Counted from the stretch's first letter, positions 39,746-53,474 are shown. The stretch is 64,000 nucleotides of DNA from Musa acuminata AAA Group (GCF_036884655.1 NC_088327.1:15993501-16057500), one strand, 5' to 3'. Notes: generated from the sequence alone by a model not told the origin. Translations and numbers: made by a program.

Positions 39746-40953
39746 CTCGAGGGCAAAATTGTAATTTACTTTTCCTTGTTCTTTTTCGGTTTTTTTTTTT
39801 TTTTTTTTACGAAATGTGGTAACCGATGAGGACCACATTTTGATGGCATCAAAAGTCAAATTTATTTTTTTTCTGGATAAAATAGTTAATATCATTAAAA
39901 AAATTTATATGATAAAGTTTTCGACCTCTAATTTTAAGTGAATCAGATGCAAATAATTAAAAATTTATCGGATGATATTTTAAATCTTAATTTTTTTATA
40001 AATAAATATAATATACTATCTCATCAGAATAATATTTTAGGTATAAATTTTCAAACTTGTCCTTTGGTAGATAGAATTAAATATTTGTATATGTAATTTC
40101 CAACCTTTAACCAATAAAAATTTATTGGATGATATTAATTTTTTGATAAATAAATATAATTAAATATAATATACTATCTCATCAGAATAATATTTTAGGT
40201 ATAAATTTTCAAACTTGTCCTTTGGTAGATAGAATTAAATATTTGTATATGTAATTTCCAACCTTTAACCAATAAAAATTTATTAGATGATATTAGTTTT
40301 TTGATAAATAAATATAATTAAATATAATATATACTATCATCCGAATAGTATAATAATTTAGGCACAAAACAAAAAATTATAAGATAAAATTTCACACTAT
40401 AAGCCTTAATTATTTGATTGATTATTATACAAGCATGTCAAATTACGTGACCTTATAGGACGCAATAGAAATTGTTGCTAACTTTCGTCAATAGGGAGGC
40501 TGATATGTTTCTGAACAAGTTGGTTGATCTGATAATAAATAATACATGAAAATAAAATCATTTGTTGGGTGTCATGATCAACATCATCATTACCATAATC
40601 TTCATCAATCAACACTGATCATTATCACCACGACCACTGTTACTATCGTTATGAATATAAATAATAATGTCATGCGATTTATAAAATAACACCAATGATA
40701 GTAGCTAGCATATACAATCTCATATTACTGATTTTTTTTTTCCTTCTCTTAGTTCGGGAAAGCACAAAAATAATACAAATTTTTTTTCTAATCTGGCATA
40801 AATCCTAGTAAAATCCAGATATAGAAATGGATCATGACCTCCAAGTTTGCCAAGATTGTGTGCTGCTTAAGCTGGTATACATGTTGATGAAAGATTAATA
40901 GATGAACCCTTTTTGGTTAACCGCATTCACACCCTTCCACCTGTAGGAAGGCT
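39746..40953. other. Intergenic DNA between RPL19 and APUM24
   Basis: About 1.2 kb, AT-rich, with a run of about 22 T at 39,787 and a 158-bp tandem duplication at 40,010-40,325. It also serves as the 3' flank of APUM24. The counterpart of this region lies at 53,660-54,700. Confidence 0.6.
40010..40325. repeat. 158-bp tandem duplication, present only in copy A
   Basis: Two nearly identical units are marked by 'tcatcagaataatattttag' at 40021 and 40179, followed by 'cctttggtagatagaatta' and 'aaccaataaaaatttatt'. The duplicated locus downstream (about 53,930-54,090) has a single unit. The extra unit was either gained here or lost there after the segmental duplication. Confidence 0.85.
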
Positions 40954-43900
40954 TCAAACTCCTTGTTCAACCAACCTATTCTCAGGAGATTTAAGAACAC
41001 CACGATCCATCAAAGGCTGAAGCTCAGGCTTTGCCAAGTCTTTAACCTCTGAAACCGATGATTCCAGGAATGCGAGAAGCACCTTGCAACTGCAATAGAC
41101 ATCAAAATAATCCAATGTGAACACTGATATTTGTACACAAACACCATTTTTTTTAGTAATTACTCTATTTATTCCTCCTCTAGTAACATCCTTTTACCTG
41201 TGGCCTTGAGCCCAGACGTCGCACTTCCCATCCAAAGCCATTTTCCACAGAGTGGCTGCGAAACCAGGGCAATCAAGGACGAGCTTCCTGATGAGCCTAC
41301 TGGAGTGGAAGTTCTCCAAAACATGCTCCTCTTGTGACTCATTTGTCTTGGGCAGGGCTGCCAGAGAAGCTATTGCTTTATGTAAAGCATCCATTCTATC
41401 AGCAAAAGATTGCAAGATACCGTCACTTCCACCAACAGCTAGCTGCATCCGAGGAAATAGAATGAGATAACAAAATATAGTCGCAAGACATCATGTCCTT
41501 TTCAGCAATAGATTAAATGATAAAGAACAAACTGATCTTTTTAAGCCACTTAATTAATTTTCTTTTTCAAGAGCCTAATAGGGCATAGACCAAGGCATAT
41601 CCATGTGAACCACTAATGAATAACAAGATTCACAACATATATAAAATAGGATACATCCATGTCAAGAATCAGGATATCTTTGGGGACATTTATTCTTCTT
41701 TCCTGCGCAAGACCAATATCTAGACAAGAGGCTCTTGTTAATGTATGACTTTGAGAAAGTCAATGTACACAGAATTGGCCCAACAAAAAGGGAGATAGAT
41801 ACCTTGTCTCGAAGTCGTGAACTCATGTGTAAAAACTGTAGACTTCAATTCCAATATCAATTTATTATTATTGTCATAATTGTTCCTTCAGATAAAATGT
41901 AATACGATTAAGAAAAAAAAACCTAAAGAATCACAACGTTGATCAATTATTGCTTTGGTAGTAATAACACAATAAACTAATTGTTTTTTTCCATCATAGT
42001 TCTATAAACATAAATTGTGAAAGTGAAAGTACTTCCTAATATTTGGAGACTAGAAACAGTAATCCAGAACAAAAGGCCATTGGCATGTTAAAACTCCAAT
42101 GACACATAAACCAGCCAAAGAAAGAACTTGCTGAAAATACATTTTAGAGGTTCTCGTAAGCTTGGGGATAAAAAAGCTTACAAGGATCCGCCATTGCTCG
42201 GTAGCTATATAAATTTTAAATAGTTTCCAGTTCATGCGGAAGTACTGTTAACTATAATAGGCATGCTTCCTTTCAAATAGTTGATGAACAACCAAAGAAA
42301 GAACAGACAAGAAGTAAGTAAGAATATCACTTCAGGATCACAATGTTCCAATATCGTCTTATGAAAGCTTGAAGATAATATGGGTTGTATCAAGTGATTA
42401 TAATCTTATAAACCCAAGCTTAATTTTAAATAATAGTCCAAGAGAAACATAAATTCATATTAATAAAAGAAAGAAATGTTGACTAAAATTAAAAATAAAC
42501 AACTGTGTAAAAAAATACAAACAAATTCACTGTCGGATGGGATGTGAATCTAGAATTATAATATAGATATCAAGCAGGTCATATGATTTTTTTAAAGCAA
42601 TACTGCTTACACAATTTCATATACTCCCACTGAAAAACCGTAGAAAATATCTTCTAGAATATGAAAACTTCCATACATTCCATGTTCACATGTGAGAAAT
42701 TTTACATGACAATTTTCTTTCACATATGCAAACAGTCGGCCATCAATGATAATTCAGCATTTCAGAGGGAAGGAGTATATACACATTTATATTTTTTATA
42801 CTTATATTTATCTATATAGGTATGTGTGGAACTTTCCAATGACAAATACATAGTTTCAAACTATTGCAGTATGTAATAGTCTCCAATTTTTGGTACATTC
42901 GACCACTGCCTTTCAATAGCAATTTTGTTAATTATGTTTTTAACCAAATCAAATAGAAGATTGGCTAATGAAAGGATACATCAGGAGTTCTACAGAAATG
43001 AGAAACTAATAAAATTAATGCAGCAGCTCAGAAGAAAGTGACAGAAAAAGAACACCTCATAAACTACTTCTTTGCCGAAGGTTGAACGGAGTAGCTCACC
43101 AATATTATCAGTACAAGTTTCAAATAGTCCCTGCGGTAGAATGACCAGAAACAATGAAATCTTTAAAAACCATCAAGTGCATATTTCACAAAATAAAATG
43201 AACCAATTTTGTTCTTTGTTACTTTTAGTTTCTCTGAAAATAGTAGTAAAAAATCTAGTAACAGCATTTACACTCCAGTTAATGAAAGCTTATAGTTTAA
43301 TGAGTAGCCTCTCAACCAGCAGAAAGAAACCATTTGTGTATGTGAGAGAGAGAAAGAGAGGGAGAAAATACACTAGCATGATGATAGCAATTTTGCAAAG
43401 AACTGAACAAGGAGTTCTGGAATGTCAATTAAAGGCACGGTAGTAAAAGTCACACATCAAGAAAAGAATGGAACCTGCTGCCAGCAGTAAGAGTTCAGAA
43501 AGTGAAAAAAAAAAAGAATAGGTGAATCAAACCAAATCCAACCAGAATACTGAATGTGACCCAAAGCTTGACAGAACTCTCCTCTATCCCCACCTCCAAA
43601 TTCATATTTTGCTGTCTGAAACTGTGTCCAATATTATGGTACAAGAAGAAAGAAAAAGAAAATGTGTGTTTTGACACTTGACCATTTAACATTGTAAGCT
43701 AAAAATGGTCCAGAATATTGCATGTCTGAAGCAGAATATTAAGTGTTACCTCAGCAAACCCACTCTCAACCATCAATTCACATCTCCTGCGAAATGAATC
43801 CTTCTTGCCTCCGGTATCTAACTGCACACTCTTCCTCCCAACTTCACTGTTCTCATTATCTGTCATGGGAGCCTCCCCATTTTGGCATTGCTCCAAGCCA

Positions 43901-46900
43901 ACTTCCATGGGGTCCTCTGTCTCTTCCACCTGAGATGGAAGTGAACGGATTCAGATGATGCACATCTGCTACTAGCTTGAATTACATAATGATGGAAATA
44001 ATGTTTGCCTGTGCAGAAAGGGAAGGAACAGATAAACTTAGACAAGCCAAATCCTCAGGTGCAAAATAGCGTGAACATTGTGGATGAAGTAGCTGCAGTA
44101 GTGTACGTCTTCCATTCTGGCAATTCAAGAGATTTCTTTTCTCTTAGTTGCAAGAATCGGATCAAGAAACACATCAAAAAATTTCAGCTATTGATCAGAA
44201 CAAAGTAACTACCTTATCCAATACCAGCTCCTTCAGCATTGTTTGCAGCTCCCGTATTACAATCTGACAAATGATATAAAAAATTTTCAACAAATTTCAG
44301 AAGGTCAAAATCAAAACTTTAACATCAAATATCAAACGAGCAATCACTGACCTTTGTTACAAGCTTCGTATCATCAACTACCGAAAGGACACAAACTAGC
44401 AACTGGAATAAAATATTGCCAAATTAGTACAAAGTTATTATGCCATATAATTGCATTCATATACTGTTCAAAAATCACAGATAAAGCCTTAGGACACCTC
44501 AAATTTTATATACCGATTTAATCCATCAATAACTCCCAATGTGGAGCCATTAGTGTTTCATAATATGTCGCTCTCAAATATGATTCCTCGTCAATGTCCA
44601 ACATATATAAATGGTTTTTAGACAAACAGAGCATCAATGGCATGCCCTTTGCACCATTCATGATAGCAATTTCCTATATGTCATAATTCACTCCATACCA
44701 ATTGTCATAACATAACTAAATAGATTAATTGCCTAGTAACTCGGATAGACTCAAGTTATTAGTTGCCAGTCGACTAAATCTTATGTACCAATGTAATCCA
44801 TGAATAACACCAAAAGTTTTCAAACAAGCAAATATAAAGAGCCCTGAGTTTCCGAATGGTCCCTAAAAGAGTACAGAAAATTAGTGAATTACAGCACAAT
44901 ATGGAAGGTCACAAGAAGCTTTCTAATCAAATTCCTCCACTATTCAATATTTTTAACAGAAGGCAGTGGAGTATTCTTGATATTTGATAAGGCATGCTAT
45001 CACTGTAAAACTAAAAACGTCACAAGTTTCCAGATCAAATATGTACAAATTGACTGTAGATCACACTGGAAACCGCTGCTAACAAGAAAAACATGCCATT
45101 GGCACATATTATGATAACAGAAGAATTGTAGAATACATATTTAAAGCCAAAAAAAATGCAAGTCTGATCAAAATAATGTTAACAAGGGAAAATAGAAATA
45201 TGATGGACGAAAGCAATGCAAGAGAGCAACATCATATTGTCAAAAGTGGATTTGGTCGGTTAACTGAATTTAGACAGTTCATACAGATTCTTATGTATTT
45301 TGAGGGTTGAGAAAAGGGTGCTTACAAGACTCCCAAGTTGATGAAGTGAAAGCTTTCTGACATGACCCTTTATGCCTTTAATAACCTTTTTTCTTTCCTG
45401 TGAAATTGAATCAAGTTATAACATTCCAAACAAAAGAAATACTCAAGTTTAGAGCATAAAGAAACTAAGCTGATTCCTGTGGTATTATATGCTGTGTAAT
45501 CTAGAAGACCAAATCATAGATTTCCATGCCCGATCAAGAATGACAGCATATTGATAAAAGCCACTTCAATTAGTGATTAGAAGGCAAGTAGTATGCATGA
45601 CTATGAGAAATAAAAGCAACAGATGCAACAAGTTATCATGAGAATTACCGGAGATCAATTAGGCCATGCACCATAAATCGCATTGTATATAGTAAATAAG
45701 CACCTCAACTATCTGGCTGAAGGGAAGACAAAATTGAACACACAAACATTATTACACACCTTTGCGCTTGCATGTTTGACACAGAGGATACAGATCTTTA
45801 GACCATCTCTTGTGAGAATCATCCGAGCAAGAAGTGGTTCTTCCACTTTTTTTTTTTTAATTTTCCTCTTTTTCTGCATCTCTGGAGCTGAGAAATGAGG
45901 ACTCTCCTCTGCAGAATCTGACTCTCGCACAAGAAGAGGTAATAATTGTTGAATCACATCTGCAGCAGAGGACTTCAAATGGAAAAAATAGACACAAACT
46001 GTAAGTTTTAAAAAGCTTAAAATTATACAACATATTGATGCAGTAGGTAAACATGACAAAGATCACCTTATCAGCAATTGTGAAAAACTCCATGAGGACC
46101 TTGTGTATAATGGAATAGTCAACAATCCCTTTTTCCAAAAGTGGCTGAATCACAGACATCATGTGTTGCAACACAGATGATTTTTGTAGTCCAAGTTTAG
46201 AAATTATATCCACCAGCCTGATATGAGATGGGGCACATCAGAAGAAAATAACATAAAAAGTCGATGGTAACAAAAAACGTTGTTGTGTTATAACACCATG
46301 TCAGCTAAGAGCTAACATAAATAACATAATCGCTATATTATATAAAAGCATAAAAAATATCGCCTTAGGGTGTTTAAGGTTGCATGATATGTTTCACCAT
46401 TGGAATTTGTTTTAGAAGCCCTGAATAGGCTCAAAGTATTATCTTTTGATTAGAAGATCAGATTTTTGTTAGGTAATTTGGTTAACCTCTTTGGAAGCAT
46501 TCCTTCTTTATCCTATCCTTTTCCAGGACACATCAGCACCTAGATCTAATGACTTAGTCTGCAGCTACCAAACACATCCCTTAAATGCTTTCATAAATCT
46601 GTCAGGTAATACTTGTTGAATATGAGTCACATACTTCCACTACGTATCCAAACTTACAGATAATTATTGAAGAGATTGGATACTTTTAGCCTCATAGGAT
46701 ATTTCATGGTAGTATTTTGTTCGTTAACTATCATAGAGATGGATATATGATTAGATAGACTATTTACATGCCTTTTGTATTAACCATCAAATTATTGAAA
46801 TATTAAACTAGTAGAATCATATTGCTCCATTTAGAAGTTCTTCTTACCCTCACTATATGCTTGAAATACAATGCCATTAAACATAATTTTGTTTATGGAT

Positions 46901-49900
46901 AATAGTTGTCATCATGCATCGCCTATTCTAACAACATAAACAAATATTAACCTTTGTCATGTGCAACATTATATATTACAATATTTTTATTGTAATATCA
47001 ACTCCGATTTTTCAAAGGTTTGATATAGATTTATCCATGTCGTGTTGGATTGCTAATGCAAGTTGTACCATGTTTAAATATCCAAGAAATTCTGATTTAA
47101 TTTGGTAATTATCCACATGGTTCAACACCGAATCCGAGAGAAGTCAGGTAGTTTTTCCTAATTCCCTAGCTAGTAGTTCTATTCTTTAGTTTTATTGAGT
47201 ATTTATTTAAGAGTATCTAGCTACTGAAAAACAATAATGCATATATCGTTTGTTCAACATTTAACAAAAAAAAAGCAAAAAAGTTTCCATGCCTATCCCT
47301 AGGACACTATACTCACTTTCTCCCTAATTGCCCTTCTATTGCTTCCCACAAATTAAGTTGTTGTCTATAAGTTTCAGATAAAATAAGCCCTAAATATAAT
47401 ACAATTCATACAAATTCTCCGGGTATAATCTCCTAACAATGAGTCAACAAGCTAATCTGTTTTATCAGAACCACATTGGAGAATAAGAAAAATAAAGAAA
47501 GCAATATTAAAATACAACCAAGCAAAAAAACAATCATACAGTTTTCTTGTCCATATCCGTTTGCCATAATATATCATCCTCATTGAGGACGATTCAGAAT
47601 TCGTATGACCAAAGATGATTTCCATATTGCAAAAGAGGAAAGAATACGCATTCATAACCCGAAAATACAAAGACAAGTGCAGTCCAAAGAATCTCTTATG
47701 TTCCAATTACCTGCCTGAATTTGTTAAGGTCAGGTCCTTAAATAATTGAAGCTCTGTAGAGTACATCTCCATCAAAAGGATTTGCTTTTGGGACCCATTG
47801 GCCAAATGGAATACATAGTCAATGACTACACGGAGAAACAAGATACGAAGAAAATTTGTTAAAAAGATATTTAAAATATAAGCAGTTATACAAAAGCTCT
47901 AAAAATCCTTTTATAAAAAATAAGCCAACGCATATTGGCGATAAAAAGAAGTGCACAATAACCTCATCAAAAGATGTGTAACACTCAAAATGACTGTTCA
48001 TTTGTTGAGGGTTTTTTTGGATGGAACAAAGTAAATAAAAAGGTACAGAACAAGCAATTTTTTATTTCATAGGGGGGCCAGTGTTGGTGGCAGGTGGGGG
48101 CCATTGTTGTAAACCTAAACAATTCAGTCAAATGATCATATAATTTGCATCTACCTATAAAGGAGAATTTAGCTTAATTTACGTTTAAAATGGCATGTGT
48201 TATATGTATTCCTATATAAAGGACTTGTTGAATTAAACCGAACCTGAATTATGTACATCAATAGCCTTTCAAAAGAAAACATCGAGTTAACCACAGCAGA
48301 AAATCATGGCGATAAGTAGACATGTTAAGCTCAAATATAATGGGCAAGGTCCATAACAAGACCATATAATAATGATAAACTATACACTAACTCATAAAAG
48401 CTTTTATCAAGTCTCATTATAAATCTAAGCAACCTCAACTCATTGGATTGGCAAGTCTTAAGTCTTTAAACCTTAGCATTCCTAGATATACAAGAGGGTC
48501 TACAGAAGGAGGGCAAAGGAGAAGAGTTGTTTTTGACAAAATAAAATTAGAGCAATCACAAAGGCTAAAATTTGGGCATCAGTAGTTAAACTAGACACAA
48601 GTATAAACTTCAAATTAATAAAATTATGGCAAGATACCTCGAGAAGAATTCCTCTGAATTACACCTCATGCAGTTACAGTATAATTAAATTTGGATTGTG
48701 AATAGCCCGCAGGTCCATTTTCCATAATCAAAATTATGATCAAATAACAATATATACTAGAATGCTTAAATTTTAGATACCCTACAAACCTGCAGATCCA
48801 ACTGAATGTCGCAGAAGAGAAGTCGCATGCCCATGTAGAGAGGATATGAACCACTCTAGTTGTTTTTTGCTAGCTGAGGAACAGACAAAAGAAATCTCAT
48901 TCAACAACGGAAAAGATCCACATAATTCAAATCAAGCTTTACCATAAAACATATCCAGTTCACAAGTTATATGACATACCATGATCTAAAAGTTTCTTTA
49001 CTAAATGAACTGCATACTTTTTCTGTGAAAGAGCAAGAAGATGAGGCCGAAGAGCCTCAAAAACAGCATCTCTTTCTTCTTGTGTACAATATTTGACACA
49101 CGTCTGGTAAATAGTAAAACACCATAAAAGAACTAAATAAGTTAATAATAGAATGAAAAAGCATACTATCCATCACATGCTTTGTCGTATAAAATTTTAA
49201 ACATCTAAAACTCCTGAGGTTTAGTCTTCCAAAATCTAACATTGAGAACACATAAAATTTAGAAGTCAGTTGTTCACAAGAAAAATGTCAGAAGTATGAA
49301 CTTAAACTCACTTGAAGAACACGTGCCGCAACATGAGAGCCTGCAATCTCCACAAACTTCCCATTCATCTTACGTAAGGCTTCACTTACAAGCCTAAAGA
49401 AATACTGTCCCAGTAAATAACAGAGAGATAATGGAGAGCAATAAAACAGTTGAGCACTTACTCGGATCTCGCTTGTTTGCCAACGTTGTAACATCTCATT
49501 TTTTCCCACAATGAAGCAAGCTCCTGCAAAACATCAAATTCAACTCTTATTAGCAGTTTCTTTAGAAAAGGTTTAGAAAAAAATCTCAAGCATTACTCAA
49601 ATATACATATTGTATGTCAAAAGGGTGAAAAAGATCAGATAATAACTATATGGAAATCAAAGGGTTTGTTAAGCCATAATCTATAGTTTGAGAAAACAAA
49701 AGGTGTTGCACCAAATTACTTTACACAATAAACTTAAGCATATATGCTGATTACCGGCAATGCAAACCACTATGACAAATGAGCACTATTCAACTATAAA
49801 TTACCACTTTCAGGCCTTGAGGATTTGATTAGTGCTTGAATTGGAATTCTTGAGGCTTGCTATAAGCTAAGAGCTAATACATGTGCATTGGTGAGCAACT

Positions 49901-51930
49901 TGGCACCAGCTAACTAGCGGCCTAAGTGTGCTACCCAAGGTTCGCTGTACCGTACCGTACCGGCGTTTCAACCCGGCTTGGTACGGTATGATACCGGTGT
50001 ACCGGGCGGTACATCAGGGCGTACCGAATAATTTTTTATTTTTTCATACTGTAGCAGTGCTACAGTATAGGACTGTAGCACTATAGCGGTACCGGGCGGA
50101 CCGCGTACCAATAACCTGTCGGACCGGTACATACCGCTCGGTTCGGGCGATACGCTTCGGTACGGTAGACCTTGGTGCTACCAATGACACATGGGTTTTT
50201 CTTTTCCATTCTATGTTCTTAGCTGCCATCAATATTGTTCATTCTTGTTGGCCTTACTCATCTCTCCCAGGAGACTAGTACAGTAGCTTATTAGCATTAA
50301 GTTTTCACTACACATCTCTCCCAAGAGATTAGTACAGTAGCGTATTAGCATTAAGTTTTCACCAAGGATTGTCATGTCAATTACCACATGTTGTGCATGG
50401 ACTTACCAACCAGCAAAGACCAACTTCATTCAGCAAACCCTTTCTCCATAAAAGGAAAATCCTTGGTTTTCGAGACAGTGTCCACTGACATACTTCTTGG
50501 TCTCTTCTTCTTTTGCCCTATTCCTAAGTTTCTGGAAACATGGTTGGTTGCCTTCATTTCCATGTTATCCCTTCTTATACCAAAAATAACTACACCCTCA
50601 ATTTCAACCTAAGTGTAGCACATCATAAGCCTAAATGAACTGTGACACATAAATCAAACGTCAATGTGTGTCTTATTATAGAACATGTGCTTGTCTATCA
50701 CACGAGAGATTTAATATGCCGACAAAAATCCTGGCACAGCATCATGTCCCTAAACCATCACCTTGCTAACATTGCACATGCCACGAGACACAGTAAACAA
50801 AATTCAACCAAACAATTGAGGCTACTAAATCCGGCTGAAACTATGACACAAACAGAACAAGTGGATCAAACTATTTGTTTTGATTATGCTATTTACACCT
50901 ACAAACACAAGAAAAACAACAACAACCAAAAAAGTGATTCCAAGAACCATTCAAATAAGACATTGTTCGAACAAATCATGTAATCATTAGGCAACTCAAC
51001 AGAAGCTGTAGTATAATAAAGGAAGAGAAAATGTTTGTGCAGTTAAAATCAAGCTTACTTTCTCAAGGTTGTAATTTGGTTTCCTCTTCTTCTTCCTTGT
51101 TTCTGCCATTTCCTGGACAAACCAAACGGTATCAAAAATCTGGGAACGTTCTCAGACATCACAGTTGAAATGCAAATTAAACTAAATGTAGCATTTTAAA
51201 TATTAGATTAATAATGCATGTTCCCCATGAGGATTAGAATCCTCTCCACGACAATTAACCTTTAGGGATTACACTCCATCTTAAAAAAATATAGAGAGCG
51301 ACATACAGAAATTAAAGTATGCAAGTATACAAGTTTTCTCATCTGCCAGCCTTCTGTTACACCAAAGGAACCAAGTAAATGAAGGGTCTATGTCAACGAC
51401 AATTAAATTCCAAGAATATTCAGTAAGGCCAATCGAATTGAGGAATAGGAGAAGATCTCGTTCATCAGTACTCTTACAAAAAGTTCAAGAAAATAGTCTC
51501 TAAATCAAATAAATAATCAATTAAATACAAAGATTACTCAATCTGATTCAATCTTATAAAAAACAAAGACCGAGAAAAAAATGAATCATTCAGCAAACTT
51601 CTAACCGTACTACAAAGAAACCCAAAAGCCTCAAACAAAATCAGGCAAGCAGATGATGGCAGTGCAGCAAACCTTGGCAGCCAAGCGCCTCTCCCTTGAG
51701 GTCTTAGGCTCCTTCTTCGCCTGTACAGTGGCCTCATCGCCGGCCTTGGTGGGCTTTCCCGATTTTAACTCGAACGCCTTGGACGGCTTCTTGAAGCCTT
51801 GCGTTTTGAGCTTCGCCGGCTTCGAGGCAGCGTTCTTAAGCTGCATCAACTTGGGCTTCCCCCCTCCCTTCGCCGCTGAGGGCTCACGCTTCCTCTTCTT
51901 GGATCCGCCAACCTCCCCCACGACCGCCAT
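40954..51930 (-). CDS. APUM24: Pumilio homolog 24, nucleolar PUF/CPL-domain protein (copy A)
   Basis: APUM24 is the plant Puf6-like (Puf-A) factor for pre-rRNA processing in the nucleolus. Sixteen exons join exactly in frame to 650 aa: 51673-51930, 51059-51112, 49462-49523, 49312-49393, 48980-49103, 48790-48873, 47711-47825, 46067-46217, 45760-45972, 45326-45397, 44352-44402, 44213-44263, 43750-43929, 43056-43130, 41198-41442, 40954-41089. The N-terminus (1-104) is Lys-rich with likely nucleolar signals (GGSKKRKREP, TRKKKRKPNYN). PUF-type repeats follow: 'KFVEIAGSHVAARVLQTCVK', 'HLLALSQKKYAVHLVKKLLD', 'LHGHATSLLRHSVGSAGVID', 'YSIIHKVLMEFF', and 'RDGLKICILCVKHASAK'. A CPL-type C-terminal region continues to 'LMDRGVLKSPENRLVEQGV'. 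Exon 9 has a basic KKRKIKKKK run. Confidence 0.93.
41443..43055 (-). other. APUM24 copy A intron 14 (1.6 kb)
   Basis: AT-rich intron, colinear with 55193-56813 in copy B with only substitutions and small indels. No repeat or gene recognised inside it. Confidence 0.6.
46218..47710 (-). other. APUM24 copy A intron 7 (1.5 kb)
   Basis: AT-rich intron, strongly conserved with copy B (60000-61484). No coding or mobile sequence recognised. Confidence 0.6.
49936..50174. mobile_element. Short non-autonomous TIR element (hAT-like MITE), 239 bp
   Basis: The ends are inverted: left CAAGGTTCGCTGTACCGTACCG, right (reverse complement) CAAGGTCTACCGTACCG. They are flanked by a perfect 8-bp duplication GTGCTACC (49928-49935 and 50175-50182). 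The interior is full of 'gtaccg/cggtac' motifs and a small 'tactgtagcagtgctacagta' palindrome, with no coding potential. The duplicate locus near 63,590 has the unoccupied site, reading 'aagtgtactaccaatgacac' straight through. The 8-bp duplication suggests the hAT superfamily, but the transposase family is inferred only from duplication length. Confidence 0.85.
50259..50363. repeat. 54-bp tandem duplication in APUM24 intron 2
   Basis: Two units run from 'catctctccca.gaga' through 'tagtacagtag' to 'ttagcattaagttttcac', period 54. The same pair is present in copy B at about 63,682-63,786, so it is older than the segmental duplication. Confidence 0.85.
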
Positions 51931-51987
51931 GAGCGATCGAACGAGAGAGCTCTTCCGACGCGGATTAACTTATGGAAGGACGACATG

Positions 51988-52072
51988 AGGGTTTTTGGAT
52001 GGGGTTTTGAATGGCCGATTTAGGGATCCACAAATGGGTCGGGTCGACCCGTCGATTCAGCAAACCGGCCCA
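51988..52072 (-). promoter_or_regulatory. APUM24 promoter motifs: telo-box-like and site II (TGGGCC)
   Basis: On the minus strand, TGGGCC (52067-52072) matches the site II element (TGGGCY), and AAACCCT (51988-51994) resembles a telo-box. They lie about 137 and 58 bp upstream of the ATG. This pair is typical of plant genes for ribosomal proteins and ribosome assembly. Between them is a perfect 12-bp palindrome, CGGGTCGACCCG (52040-52051), of unknown meaning. Confidence 0.5.
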
Positions 52073-52669
52073 AAAACACATATCTAAGGGAACGATTATA
52101 ATATTTTATTACTATTTATGATCCCTATTTTACTATCTAAATTTTATTTCAATATATCTAAACTATTCATTTATAAATCTATTTTTTAGAAAAAATATAA
52201 AACTAAAATGCTTTATTTGTGTTTTGTTGGTGACGTTGGAAAAGTTGATAAACAAATCATCCTTACTATCACTCCATGCAACTAATTAGTCATTCTTTTT
52301 CTATTTATAATCTAGGAATTAACAAAAAGATGATTATCAAACACTCACTTATTTGCAAACCTCACTTGGGATTATTATTATTTGTCACTTCATAAAAAAC
52401 TATTTTTACTCAATTTAATCTCGTCCTTGTCGGAAATGGTTACCATATGCAGTATCTGCAAAAAATTAGAGTCAATAAAACAAGAGTCTTTTTTTTTCAA
52501 TTTTCAAAGCCTATTGCCATCATTTAATAAAATTACTATAACATAGTTTAATAAAATAAAAAATTACTAAGATCAAAATCTGATATAGATCATGTATCAA
52601 AATCAATTTAGACACCTATCAATCCAATTTAAGTGACTGGAATAGATTCAAGATATATATATATATATC
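52073..52669. other. Spacer between the two tandem copies
   Basis: About 600 bp of AT-rich sequence ending in a short (TA)n tract at about 52,650-52,668. I found no counterpart elsewhere in the window. The duplicated block starts right after the TA tract. Confidence 0.55.
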
Positions 52670-52671
52670 TT

Positions 52672-53471
52672 AGCCTGAGAACTTGCGTCCAAAGTACCTT
52701 TGTCAGAAGCCTAGCTTCTCTTGTGCCCTTGCGCTTCCCTGTAATATGAAAATCATAGGTCAAGAGGAACGGTTATGAACAAAATTTATTCGAATAAGAA
52801 TTATACCATATCCAAAAACTAAAAGAACTTGCATCAGTCAGCTAATAGAGGTCAGTCTTCAATAAGATGTTCAACGGTCAGGTTGCTTGAAGATCAAAAA
52901 AGTATTACACTTTTTGGCCAAAATCATTAACTATCTTCTCACACTGTTTCCTTTGTCCTCTAGTACTAAGTAAGCAAAACAATATTAACAGTCAGCATCT
53001 GATAGACACAAAGAACCGCAAGATTAAACTTATATTGTTAATTCAAAAGGGAATCTAGAAACTTGAAGAGTGCAGAATGCATACGGTATGAACATACCAA
53101 TAAAACTACAAAAAAAAGCATCAATACCACAATCTCAACCTCAAGACGGGATAAAATTCACGATATTAACAGAGCAGTCAAACCATCAGATAAGCATCTA
53201 TTAACAAATGCCCCACGGAGAAGTAGCCGCGAGCAGAAACAACGTCTCATACAAAAAGCATACAGCATACAGCTCTGGGGCTCCTTCGAGCGCAAGGGCA
53301 GGATCGATGGCAGACACTACGCTACAGCCAGGAATGATCAGAGGAGGAAAGGTTCTTACGGGAGTTGGCCATGGAGATCTCGCTGACTTCATTGGGGTCG
53401 AGCCACACCTTGCCCCGCCCGCACTTGAGGACACTCGCGGCGAGCCGCTTCTGGAGCTTCAGCGACACCAT
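52672..53471 (-). pseudogene. Truncated RPL19 copy (promoter and exon 1 intact, rest lost)
   Basis: Exon 1 (53360-53471) is complete, starts with ATG, differs from the parent by a silent change and keeps its donor. At 52672-52742 only the first part of exon 3 remains, with a 9-bp deletion and a changed exon edge. Exon 2 is gone: the copy jumps from the exon 2 donor boundary ('taccatatcca') into the middle of intron 1 ('aaagaacttgcatcag'). Exons 4-5 are absent. No functional eL19 can be made. A further 50-60 bp is missing from intron 1 near 52,980. Transcription from the retained promoter is possible but untested. Confidence 0.88.
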
Positions 53472-53474
53472 CGT

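Noticed and set aside
50044..50232. 62-codon minus-strand frame across the MITE
   Set aside because: Low-complexity translation of 'gtaccg' repeats; the element is non-coding.
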